Shown here one piece after another: positions 1 through 6,589 of a stretch of 15,007 bases of DNA. The DNA comes from an uncultured Clostridia bacterium (GTDB taxonomy: Bacteria; Bacillota; Clostridia; TANB77; CAG-465). The translations under genes and the position numbers were made by a program. The notes under the pieces are model-generated. The model saw only the letters and a list, made by a program, of their open reading frames with translations. It did no database searches and was not told the origin of the DNA. The stretch is taken from positions 1-15,007 of the forward strand of contig CAKPAG010000018.1 in assembly GCA_934132895.1 (NCBI GenBank). Reading direction: 5' to 3'. Position 1 is the first letter of the stretch, and the number at the start of each line of letters is the position of its first letter.

Positions 1-142
1 CTTAAGTTCACCCTTTTGCTATAGTTTCTAAGTAATTTTTGAAATTTCCACCCCAACTATTGACTTAGAACCAAAATTCCTTCCTACCATTTCTATTATT
101 TATTATTTAACATTTATGTTATTGTTAGCTTATCTATTGTTT
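1..142. other. AT-rich stretch with no supportable gene
   Basis: This edge of the window lies downstream of the Nudix gene. I see only very short open frames on either strand, none with a convincing ribosome site, and no strong hairpin followed by a T-run. A short inverted repeat (TAACAT/ATGTTA near 109-122) is too weak to call a terminator. A gene could continue beyond the left edge, but nothing here shows it. Confidence 0.4.
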
Positions 143-613
143 TTAATATAACTTTTCTTCTCTTATATTTTTAAAATATATTTTATCTTCTACAGCATTT
201 TCTAGGATTTTTAAGAGAATCTCTTTGTTATAAAACCACTTTATTTTATCTACATACTCTTTTATAGTTTTGCACCATAAATATTCAACATGCTCTTCAT
301 TTAATATTATTTTATCTTTTTTAACTCTAGCTAGAAAAACATGTTCATTGCAACAAACCTCATTTATATTATACTTTAGTATATAATTTAAGAATTTAAT
401 ATTTATTGCATCTAAATTTGTTTCTTCTTTTATTTCTCTTTTAACTGTGTCTTCAAATGATAAATCAAATTCTTCTTTCCCTCCTGTTACAGTATAAAAA
501 AAAGAATAATTAAATACCTTGTCTTTATCACTAGTTTTAAGCAAAAGTAATTCATTTTCTTCATTCAAAATAAAAGCTAAAACTTTATCTTTTTCTTTAC
601 ATTTTATTTCCAT
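143..613 (-). CDS. Nudix-family hydrolase with a degenerate Nudix box
   Basis: This 156-residue protein has the Nudix fold pattern. A GG at 44-45 opens the box and R59-E60-I61-K62-E63-E64 matches the REUXEE core that binds Mg2+ in this family, which hydrolyses nucleoside diphosphates linked to another group. Two usual box positions differ: Leu51 stands where the spaced Glu is expected, and Asn66 where the final Gly normally sits. Substrate cannot be told from sequence. The ATG (611-613) shares one base with the TAA of the upstream kinase-like gene (TAATG), so the two are probably translationally coupled; an AAAGGA site lies about 10 nt upstream, inside that gene. The length is normal for a single-domain Nudix protein. 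It could be a nucleotide-cleaning enzyme or a non-catalytic Nudix-fold sensor. Confidence 0.8.
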   Translation of the reverse strand: MEIKCKEKDKVLAFILNEENELLLLKTSDKDKVFNYSFFYTVTGGKEEFDLSFEDTVKREIKEETNLDAINIKFLNYILKYNINEVCCNEHVFLARVKKDKIILNEEHVEYLWCKTIKEYVDKIKWFYNKEILLKILENAVEDKIYFKNIREEKLY

Positions 614-1104
614 TATATAATTTTCCTTTCAATTAAAATATCTTCTAAAGATTTATTTTTATCTACAATTAATATTTCTATAGCTTTTGAATTTTTAGAA
701 ATTTCGTAATATTTATTAAAAACTTCTTTTAATCTTTTAATAAAATTTAGATTATTACCACGTTCTCTAGCACGATTTTCTACAAAATCCCAGTCATCTA
801 AATCTGGATATGCAATATAATACTCAAAGTTATTTTTATCAAAGTATTCAATATGTATAGGATGCAACTGCACGAAAACAATATCATACTCATTTTTGGC
901 TTTCTGTATAGCTTCATAATAATTAGATGGCCAATTATTATTTATTTTTCTATCTTTAGTTCCTTTAAGCTTTTCATAATCTATCTTTTTATATCCTGTA
1001 TAATCATATTTAAAACTTCCAGATTCTAAATCAATAATATTATTATATTTTTTGGCCAAATATGTTTTTCCCACAGTTGCAAATCCTGCAATTATTATTC
1101 CCAT
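613..1104 (-). CDS. P-loop nucleotide kinase-like protein, 163 aa
   Basis: The start is placed at the ATG at 1102-1104 because TAGGAGG (1111-1117) lies six bases before it. A longer frame running back to 1152 would begin inside the tRNA terminator, and the ATG at 1108-1110 touches the ribosome site. The protein opens with a beta strand and a Walker A motif, GFATVGKT (residues 7-14). It then has short acidic and basic helical stretches and an arginine-containing segment (RARERG) that could serve as a lid, as in small adenylate or shikimate kinase-type enzymes. I cannot name its substrate. It is followed with a one-base overlap by the Nudix gene, so the pair may act together on nucleotides. It follows tRNA-Trp closely and may depend on readthrough or on a promoter I could not identify. 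Confidence 0.7.
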   Translation of the reverse strand: MGIIIAGFATVGKTYLAKKYNNIIDLESGSFKYDYTGYKKIDYEKLKGTKDRKINNNWPSNYYEAIQKAKNEYDIVFVQLHPIHIEYFDKNNFEYYIAYPDLDDWDFVENRARERGNNLNFIKRLKEVFNKYYEISKNSKAIEILIVDKNKSLEDILIERKII

Positions 1105-1119
1105 ACACATCCTCCTAAA

Positions 1120-1150
1120 AACAAAAAGAGAAGATTTCAAAAATCCTCTC
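1120..1150 (-). terminator. Rho-independent terminator of tRNA-Trp
   Basis: On the minus strand a 10-bp stem (GAGAGGATTT with AAATCTTCTC, one G-T pair, 1128-1150) with a three-base loop is followed by CTTTTTGTTTTT. It lies 13 bases after the tRNA 3' end and just before the ribosome site of the kinase-like gene. Confidence 0.8.
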
Positions 1151-1162
1151 AATAATTATATA

Positions 1163-1237
1163 TGGCAGGGGCAGAAGGAATCGAACCCTCATCAAAAGTT
1201 TTGGAGACTTCTATATTAACCATTATACGATGCCCCT
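1163..1237 (-). tRNA. tRNA-Trp (anticodon CCA)
   Basis: The minus strand folds as a complete 75-nt tRNA with encoded CCA. The acceptor stem is AGGGGCA/TGCCCCT with discriminator G, the D stem is GTAT/ATAT, and the anticodon stem is GAAGT/ACTTT with a normal seven-base loop CTCCAAA. With U33 fixed, positions 34-36 read CCA, which decodes UGG (Trp). The variable loop is TGAT, and the T arm is GAGGG-TTCGATT-CCTTC. The overall sequence resembles other clostridial tRNA-Trp genes. A glycine (UCC) reading would need a shifted loop without U33 and was rejected. The gene has its own promoter and a terminator. Confidence 0.96.
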
Positions 1238-1242
1238 ATGTA

Positions 1243-1264
1243 TTGTTACAATAAACTGTAACAA
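1243..1264. repeat. Inverted repeat in the tRNA-Trp leader
   Basis: Perfect 8-bp arms TTGTTACA (1243-1250) and TGTAACAA (1257-1264) flank six bases. A third related copy (ATTGTAAC) begins at 1269 and covers the predicted -10 box. The repeat sits at the predicted transcription start and in the 5' leader of the tRNA precursor. It could be an operator or a leader hairpin for processing; neither is proven. Confidence 0.55.
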
Positions 1265-1268
1265 ATTC

Positions 1269-1297
1269 ATTGTAACATTTTTTTTATTTTTTTGCAA
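1269..1297 (-). promoter_or_regulatory. Sigma-A-type promoter of tRNA-Trp
   Basis: On the minus strand TTGCAA (1292-1297) is separated by exactly 17 bases from TACAAT (1269-1274). The predicted start is near 1262, about 25 bases before the mature tRNA. The -35 box lies five bases after the restored stop codon of the phosphoesterase gene, and no terminator separates the two. Confidence 0.65.
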
Positions 1298-1302
1298 GTA
1301 CT

Positions 1303-2014
1303 TTACAACAATTTTATTAATTTAAATTTAGTATAATCACACGAAACCATTTTATATTCTATTCCATCTATTATTCCTTCTTTAACCATAAAGTGACCAT
1401 ATCCGGTGTAAATGGCCATAAATGCACATTTTGACGTTATACTCTTTTAATATTGCTTGATAATTTGAAATAAATGGAGGAAAGTGCATTGCAACAATTA
1501 TATCTTTTTTTATATTCTTTTCTTTTAAAATATTATCTTGCAGTTTTTTTCCCTCATCAAGTGAAAGCCTTAATCTTATTTTTTCTCTTTCTATTATTTT
1601 TTTATCTAACTTCTTGTCACTGCCTTCCGTATTCCCCCAGCCTCTTGTACCGCATAAAATACACTCTTCTAGCTCTATAGCATTATTATGCAAAATGGTA
1701 AGAGTATTTAAATTATTTTCTTTGAAAAAATTTTCAAGTTTTGTCTTAGTGGAAAAATAGTAATCATGGTTGCCTCTTAAAATTATCTTTTTACCAGGCA
1801 AATCATTTATATATTTAAAGTCTGGTAAAGCTTCTTTTAAGTCAATTCCCCATGATATATCACCAGGAATTATAACAGTATCATCGTTATTTACTTGTTC
1901 TTTCCAGTTATTTGCTATTTTTTCTTCATAGTTTTCCCAAACATTACCAAACACATTCATTGGTTTATCTGTTCCAAAAGATAAATGTAAATCTGATATT
2001 GCAAAAATTGCCAA
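1303..2014 (-). CDS. Metallophosphoesterase (COG1768-like), interrupted by a CGGA +1 shift
   Basis: This is a calcineurin-type phosphoesterase with the family's metal-binding motifs in order: DLH near residue 8, GDISWG near 51, GNHD near 81, the H of AMHFPP, and GHLH at the shift. Frame 0 runs from a TTG start (2012-2014, with AAGGAG ten bases upstream) to His203, then meets CGG and a TAA six codons later (1382). Skipping one base at C1405, or reading CGGA as glycine, continues in the +1 frame through GYGHFMVKEGIIDGIEYKM to a TAA at 1303-1305. This gives 236 residues, a normal length for the family, and restores GHLHG. It is the last gene of the protease-tsaD operon, and its substrate is unknown. 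Either the shift is real decoding or this copy has lost its last 33 residues; the same lesion in three other genes favours the first. Confidence 0.8.
1402..1405 (-). other. Putative +1 frameshift / quadruplet site CGGA (site A)
   Basis: The minus strand reads CAC-C-GGA-TAT. Taken as one glycine (residue 204) it completes GHLHG and restores the C-terminus of the phosphoesterase. Confidence 0.75.
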
Positions 2015-2051
2015 TTAATCTTCACTCCTTAACTCATATATTATTTTTTAT

Positions 2052-2435
2052 TTAATTAAACATAGAATTAAATCTTTCTATTTTTAGACCACCTAAATTT
2101 CCCTTTTCTTCACCTGAATTATATTGAAAAGTAAAAATTTTACTTTCATTAGAATAATTTATATTTTTTATTAATTTATCATTTTTATATAACTCCAATA
2201 GTTCTCTTGAAACTTTTATTTTCTCATCATTTTGCATACTACTATACTGAACATTATTTATTAAACATTCTATTCCTCCATCTACATCATTCGTATACTT
2301 GTTATATATTTCAATTGCCAAAGAATTATTTATATCCTCATTATTATTTTTACTTGAAGTTACTAACAGTCCTATAGAAATCAAAACTATTACTGCAACA
2401 ATTATAACACCAATTAATATACTTTTATTTTTCAA
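2052..2435 (-). CDS. Small membrane-anchored protein of unknown function
   Basis: I do not recognise this protein. The preferred start is the TTG at 2433-2435 (MKNKSILIG, 127 residues), because GAGGT (2443-2447) lies seven bases upstream; a GTG at 2442-2444 overlaps that site. Residues 5-25 form one hydrophobic helix (ILIGVIIVAVIVLISIGLLV), making it a signal anchor. The remaining roughly 100 residues are polar with no cysteine pair motif, and would lie outside the membrane. The gene lies 20-30 bases after tsaD and 37 bases before the phosphoesterase, all in one direction, so it belongs to that operon, but nothing connects it to tRNA modification. Confidence 0.65.
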   Translation of the reverse strand: MKNKSILIGVIIVAVIVLISIGLLVTSSKNNNEDINNSLAIEIYNKYTNDVDGGIECLINNVQYSSMQNDEKIKVSRELLELYKNDKLIKNINYSNESKIFTFQYNSGEEKGNLGGLKIERFNSMFN

Positions 2436-2464
2436 AATCAACACCTCTTTTTAATATTACTTTT

Positions 2465-3467
2465 CTATTCTCCAATTTTTAAATTTGCTTTTGCATTTAA
2501 ATCTAGCTTTTCTTTTATATTATATGCTTTTTTATTAATATAGTTATAATATGCTGCACTTCCTACCATAGCTGCATTATCAGTACAATATTTTAAGTCT
2601 GGCATGTATGCTTCAAAACCATTTTTAGTAGCTTCTTCTTTTAACATTTTTCTTAAAAGTCTATTTGCTGATACTCCTCCTGCAAGAACTATCTTTTTTA
2701 TTTTCTTATCTTTCATTGCCCTTATAGCGTTAGATACAAGTTCTTCACATACTGTTGTTTCAAATGAAGCACACATATCATCTATTCTTAAATTTTCCTT
2801 TTCTTTATGTGCTATGTTTATAACGGCGGTTTTTATTCCACTAAAGCTAAAATCATAGTTTTCGAACTTAGTTTTAGGAAGGTTATATGTAGGTTCTCCG
2901 TTTTTCAGCATGCTTACTAACTTCTGGTCCTCCCGGATAACAAAAGCCAAGTGTTCTTGCCACTTTATCAAAAGCCTCTCCTACCGCATCATCTCTTGTT
3001 TTACCTAATATTTCAAATTCTGTATAACCTTTTACATGTATTATATGTGAGTGTCCACCAGATACAACCAAAGCTAAAAATGGTGGCTTTAATTCTTTGT
3101 TTGTTATATAATTTGCTGCTATATGTCCCTCTATATGATGAGTAGGAACAATTGGAATATTTAATGCATATGCAAGTGATTTAGCATAAGATACCCCAAC
3201 GAGTAACGCTCCAACAAGTCCAGGTCCATACGTTACACCTATATATTCTATATCCTTTAACGTTACATTTGCCTCTTTTAACGCTTCATCTACTACATAC
3301 GATATATTTGTAAGATGCTTTCTTGACGCAATTTCTGGAACAACCCCGCCATACATTTTGTGAATTTCTATTTGTGTAGATACTACATTTGAAAGCACAT
3401 CTCTTCCATCTTTTAAAATTGCAACTGATGTTTCGTCGCAACTTGATTCTATTGTAAGTCCTAACAT
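2465..3467 (-). CDS. tsaD: tRNA N6-threonylcarbamoyladenosine transferase TsaD, interrupted by a CGGA +1 shift
   Basis: TsaD transfers the threonylcarbamoyl group to A37 of ANN-decoding tRNAs, with TsaB and TsaE, in the cytoplasm. Visible features are the nucleotide-fold start (SSCDETSVAIL), YGPGLVGALLVG (80-91), the metal ligands H111 and H115 in HHIEGH, SGGH (136-139), YPGGPEVSKHAEK (177-189), FSFSGIKTA, AGGVSANR (262-269) and CTDN with D296. Frame 0 ends soon after Lys189: CGG and four more codons, then TAA at 2883. Reading CGGA (2897-2900) as Gly190 continues directly into GEPTYNLPK and gives 333 residues, the usual size. ATG at 3465-3467 has AGGAG eleven bases upstream. TsaD is essential in many bacteria, so a true disruption is unlikely. 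It lies between a membrane protease gene and a small anchored protein. Confidence 0.93.
2897..2900 (-). other. Putative +1 frameshift / quadruplet site CGGA (site B)
   Basis: The minus strand reads GAA-AAA-C-GGA-GAA. One glycine here joins HAEK to GEPTY exactly as in other TsaD proteins, with no missing or extra residue. Confidence 0.85.
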
Positions 3468-3510
3468 TTTATTTAAATCTCCTATTTTATTTTTCTATTA
3501 TTTTTAAAAA

Positions 3511-4164
3511 TTATATCATTAAAATTACATTTAAAAGTTTAAGTATTCCACTTACTATTGGTGAAATTATATAGCTGCTTATATTTGTAAACACTAGTAC
3601 AAGTATGATTATAAAAGAATATCTTTCTAATACATACATTATTTCTTTGTATTTTCCAGGTAAAAAATAGAATAAAACTTTTGAACCATCAAATGGTGGT
3701 ATTGGTAACATATTAAAAATACCAAATATAACATTAAATTGAATACTTAGTACTAACATGTTTGTAAGAACATTTCCACTTGTTGTAGATACTGCTAAAT
3801 CAACTACACCTATAACCATTAATATTTTTAATATTATAGTAAAAACTATAGAAAGCAAAATATTTGACATTGGTCCTGCAAGTGCAACAAGCATATTATC
3901 CCTTGACCTATTTTTAAAGTTTCTATCATCTACTATAACTGGTTTTCCCCATCCAAATCCAAAAAGTGCAATACAAACAAATCCCCACAAATCAATATGT
4001 GCAAGTGGATTAAGTGTCATTCTTCCTAAAGCTTTTTGTGATTTATCTCCCAGTTTATACGCTATAAAAGAATGAGCAAATTCATGAATTGAAAGTGAAA
4101 TTAACAAAGCAGGTAAAAAATATAAAAAGGAAATTAGCCCTTCTCTTGAAAATATATTAAACAA
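3511..4164 (-). CDS. Site-2-protease-family (M50) membrane metalloprotease
   Basis: This is an intramembrane zinc protease of the short clostridial type (217 residues). The zinc-binding HEFAH motif is at 27-31 in the first membrane helix. NPLAHID (52-58), GWGKPV (71-76) and ALAGPMSN (94-101) follow, and the third zinc ligand lies in LPIPPFDG (153-160, Asp159). Several further hydrophobic helices complete a multi-pass protein. Its substrate is unknown; family members without a PDZ domain are widespread and mostly uncharacterised. The start is a TTG (4162-4164) preceded by GGGAG at 11 bases, under a good promoter at 4226-4254. It is the first gene of the operon, 43 bases ahead of tsaD. Confidence 0.88.
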   Translation of the reverse strand: MFNIFSREGLISFLYFLPALLISLSIHEFAHSFIAYKLGDKSQKALGRMTLNPLAHIDLWGFVCIALFGFGWGKPVIVDDRNFKNRSRDNMLVALAGPMSNILLSIVFTIILKILMVIGVVDLAVSTTSGNVLTNMLVLSIQFNVIFGIFNMLPIPPFDGSKVLFYFLPGKYKEIMYVLERYSFIIILVLVFTNISSYIISPIVSGILKLLNVILMI

Positions 4165-4225
4165 CTATTAATCAACTCCCTAACTTTCTAATTTAATTAT
4201 TAAACATTACTAAATGTTTCAATAT

Positions 4226-4254
4226 ATTATATCATTTTCGGTAAAATATGTAAA
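4226..4254 (-). promoter_or_regulatory. Sigma-A-type promoter of the protease-tsaD operon
   Basis: On the minus strand TTTACA (4249-4254) is followed after 17 bases by a perfect TATAAT (4226-4231), giving a start near 4219. The short leader contains an inverted repeat AAACAT/ATGTTT (about 4202-4219). Confidence 0.75.
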
Positions 4255-4317
4255 TAGTAACTTTAAGTATTTTCAAAATTGTTTTATATATTTAATTTAC
4301 ATATTTTAACCATCAAC

Positions 4318-4346
4318 TTGACTTTTATTGTTATATAATATACAAT
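4318..4346 (+). promoter_or_regulatory. Sigma-A-type promoter of the J-domain gene
   Basis: TTGACT (4318-4323) and TACAAT (4341-4346) are 17 bases apart, giving a start near 4353, about 20 bases before the ATG. It is divergent from the protease-tsaD promoter about 65 bases away. Confidence 0.7.
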
Positions 4347-4372
4347 AATTTTAAATTATTTGAGGTAAGCAA

Positions 4373-5053
4373 ATGAAAGATTATTATGAAATTTTAGAAG
4401 TAAATAGAAAAGCTTCTCCCGATATTATAAAAAAAGTATTTAAAATGCAAGTTAAAAAGTATCATCCAGATACTGCTCAAAACGATCAAAAAATTTTCTT
4501 TGAAGAAAAAATAAAAGAATTAAATGAAGCCTATGAAACCTTATCTGACGAAACTAAAAGGAAACAATATGATGAAAATTTAAATTTGGAGTTAGAAGAA
4601 AAAAATAATAATAAAGAAAGCTTTGAAAAAAAAGAAACTATTCTAAATGAACAAATAAACTATTTAAAATCACAACTTCAAAAAAAAGACCAAATTATAG
4701 AGCACTTTTTAGGAGGAATTGACCTTTCTGAATATTACGAAGATGAAGATATAGATAATACCAAAGATGTAGAAGATGTTAACAACCAAGAAAATTATAA
4801 TAATATTCAACAAGAAAACTATATTCCATATAATGAAAACCCAAAAAATTTATATGAAAAAATGCAAAATTTCTTTAGTCAAAATAGGCCATATAAAAAT
4901 ATATATGAACATTACTTACATACACTATTACTATTTTTAACAAAAATACTTATACTTATATTATTCATCGCTATAATATTTGCAATAGTAACAAATATAA
5001 CAGGTATTAATATGTTTGATATATTCTATAAAGCATTTTTAACTAAACATTAA
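4373..5053 (+). CDS. Tail-anchored J-domain protein (DnaJ-like co-chaperone)
   Basis: An N-terminal J domain covers residues 1-70 (DYYEILEV, then the DnaK-stimulating HPD at 31-33, then LNEAYETLSDETKRKQYD). There is no Gly/Phe-rich linker, zinc-finger region or DnaJ C-terminal domain, so this is not canonical DnaJ. A charged coiled-coil-like segment (about 72-112) and an acidic, Asn-rich linker (120-160) follow. One strongly hydrophobic helix at about 184-207 then leaves a short C-terminal tail (226 residues in all). This arrangement suggests a cytoplasmic J domain tethered to the membrane from its C-terminus, recruiting DnaK there. GAGG lies about seven bases before the ATG. It is monocistronic, convergent with the collagen-like gene. 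The client is unknown. Confidence 0.85.
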   Translation: MKDYYEILEVNRKASPDIIKKVFKMQVKKYHPDTAQNDQKIFFEEKIKELNEAYETLSDETKRKQYDENLNLELEEKNNNKESFEKKETILNEQINYLKSQLQKKDQIIEHFLGGIDLSEYYEDEDIDNTKDVEDVNNQENYNNIQQENYIPYNENPKNLYEKMQNFFSQNRPYKNIYEHYLHTLLLFLTKILILILFIAIIFAIVTNITGINMFDIFYKAFLTKH

Positions 5054-5070
5054 GTTATACATATATACAA

Positions 5071-5118
5071 AAATAATCATCCTCTCTATATAATCAATAT
5101 ATAAGGTGGATGATTATT
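5071..5118. terminator. Shared terminator between convergent genes
   Basis: An 11-bp perfect stem, AATAATCATCC (5072-5082) with GGATGATTATT (5108-5118), encloses a 25-base loop that can itself pair (TATAT/ATATA). On the minus strand it is followed by TTTTTGT, which suits the collagen-like gene. On the plus strand it follows the J-domain gene with a weaker T-run. Confidence 0.7.
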
Positions 5119-5139
5119 ATATTATTCTATGCCATTTTT

Positions 5140-6424
5140 TTAAGAGCCTTGTCTTCCTAAATATTCTATTACAATATTTACAAATGGATTTACAAAGTAT
5201 GAATTAGTATTTATATTTTGTAAGTCTGGAGAATCTAAACAAATACTTGTTTTACTCACATTTACGACCTCATATAGATTTGATGTATTATTAACAGAAA
5301 TTATACCCTGAGCTGTTAACTGATCTACTTCTTCATTATAGCACCATTTGCTTGCACCTATATATATATTGTCTGTTCCGATTTGTCTAAGTCCAATAGA
5401 AATAAAATCAGTTGCAGGATTAAATTGAGAATTTGTTAATTTAATATATCCATAAACATTTATTGTTATTTTATAGTAACCGATAGCATTAAATTTTATT
5501 GTTTCTTCATTTGAATCTAATGTCACTAAATTACTAATATCTAATTCTTTTCTATCAAGTGGAACTCTCGTATTTTCTGGTATTACTACTCCCTGTGCTG
5601 CTGTTCCATCATTAAATGTAACTATGTATGCTGCTCTTAAAAGCTCTGGACCTGCTGGACCAGTAGGACCTGTTGCTCCTCTTTCTCCAGGTATACCTTG
5701 AAGTCCTTGCTCTCCTTGAGGGCCTTTTATATCTCCTACATTCTTCCATGCGCCATCAGTATCAGACCATACGTATAAATCAGAACCTACTAGATATGCA
5801 TCACCAATATTTCCAACAGGTTGTTCTCTATTTAAGTCCTCAAATGTTGGATATGACCCTAAAATTGTTACACTAGTTCCATCGTTTCCTCTTGGACCTT
5901 GTGGCCCTTGAGGTCCAATTGGTCCCTGTGGTCCGCTCTTTTCCATCTTGACCATCTATACCATCAATTCCGTCCATTCCATCTAGTCCACGAGGAATTA
6001 CAAAACTTAGTACATGTTCCTTTCCTATTCTATTATCATATACTATTGCATCTGTTCCAGGTCTTCCAGTAGTTACACTTTCTACCCTTATCGTTTCAGC
6101 TTCACCTACTGGACCTGTTGCACCAGTAGGGCCAGTCGGACCTGTCGCTCCCCTTTCTCCAGGTATACCTTGCAACCCTTGTTGGCCCTGTAATCCTTGT
6201 GCTCCTGTTGGACCAGTTGGGCCAATCTCTCCTTTTAATCCTTGTGGACCTTGCAATCCCTGAACACCTTGTGGACCTGTATTTCCAGTTACGCCCTGAG
6301 GTCCAGGAATTCCTTGCAAGCCTTGAACTCCCTGAGGTCCTGTTGGTCCAATTGGTCCACAGCACATTCCATAGCAACAACAATTATCACAGCAATCTTT
6401 GCCTTTATTGTAGCAATTATTCAT
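5140..6424 (-). CDS. Cysteine-rich collagen-like (BclA-type) spore-surface protein, interrupted by a CGGA +1 shift
   Basis: The N-terminus carries eight cysteines in 22 residues. Collagen-like G-X-Y repeats follow at 23-107, then a short globular insert (108-145), then G-X-Y from 146 to about 182 across the shift. A spacer with GDAYLVGSDLYVW (183-230), a third G-X-Y run (234-258) and a non-collagenous C-terminal domain (259-427), probably C1q/BclA-like, complete it. Frame 0 leaves the repeat at GKE163, hits CGG and stops 20 codons later (5873). Reading CGGA (5932-5935) as one glycine continues as GKE-GPQ-GPI in perfect register to 5140, giving 427 residues. Such trimeric filaments typically coat exosporia. 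Position beside spoIVA and a sigma-K-like promoter support a spore role, which is inferred. The ATG has AGGAGGT about six bases upstream. Not a recognised named gene. Confidence 0.85.
5655..5706 (-). repeat. Internal duplicate of a collagen segment (copy 2)
   Basis: This DNA encodes QGLQGIPGERGATGPTGP at residues 239-256. It is nearly identical to 6125-6179, which encodes the same 18 residues at 82-99. The differences are mostly at third codon positions, so the copies arose by internal duplication or repeat exchange and have since drifted. Confidence 0.65.
5932..5935 (-). other. Putative +1 frameshift / quadruplet site CGGA (site C)
   Basis: The minus strand reads AAA-GAG-C-GGA-CCA. It must supply exactly one residue, a glycine, to keep the G-X-Y register from GQD-GKE into GPQ-GPI. 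A normally read GAC-GGA lies 34 bases upstream in the same gene. Confidence 0.85.
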
Positions 6425-6466
6425 AAACTTACCTCCTTATTTTATTTTTATGAGATTTGCTCTATA

Positions 6467-6495
6467 TATCTTATGTAGCTCTAATATTTTTTGTT
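6467..6495 (-). promoter_or_regulatory. Possible mother-cell (sigma-K/sigma-E-like) promoter of the collagen-like gene
   Basis: On the minus strand CATAAGATA (6467-6475) fits the sigma-K -10 pattern CATAnnnTA. It is preceded after 16 bases by AACA, which fits the ACm-type -35. A start near 6460 would leave a leader of about 35 bases. The site is inferred from consensus only. Confidence 0.45.
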
Positions 6496-6510
6496 AATTT
6501 AGGTTATATT

Positions 6511-6553
6511 TAAAAATATGGTATACCTAAATTATATATTTTTTAGATATACC
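6511..6553 (-). terminator. Terminator of spoIVA
   Basis: A 12-bp stem on the minus strand (GGTATATCTAAA, 6542-6553, with TTTAGGTATACC, 6520-6531; one G-T pair) is followed by ATATTTTTAAA. It lies between spoIVA and the promoter of the collagen-like gene. Confidence 0.75.
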
Positions 6554-6589
6554 ACTTTTTTACTTTTTAGTTCATCTCAATTTTTTATA

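Noticed and set aside
1105..1152. N-terminal extension of the P-loop gene
   Set aside because: It would start inside the tRNA-Trp terminator; the ATG at 1102-1104 has properly spaced TAGGAGG.
1163..1237. tRNA-Gly(UCC) or a quadruplet-reading tRNA
   Set aside because: With U33 fixed the seven-base loop CTCCAAA gives anticodon CCA, and the whole sequence matches tRNA-Trp.
6102..6383. Minus-strand open frame inside the collagen gene
   Set aside because: It is a shadow created by the repetitive G-X-Y coding pattern, overlapping the real frame with no ribosome site.
5140..6424. CRISPR array or tandem DNA repeat
   Set aside because: The repetition is the G-X-Y protein pattern with varied codons, not fixed repeats with unique spacers.
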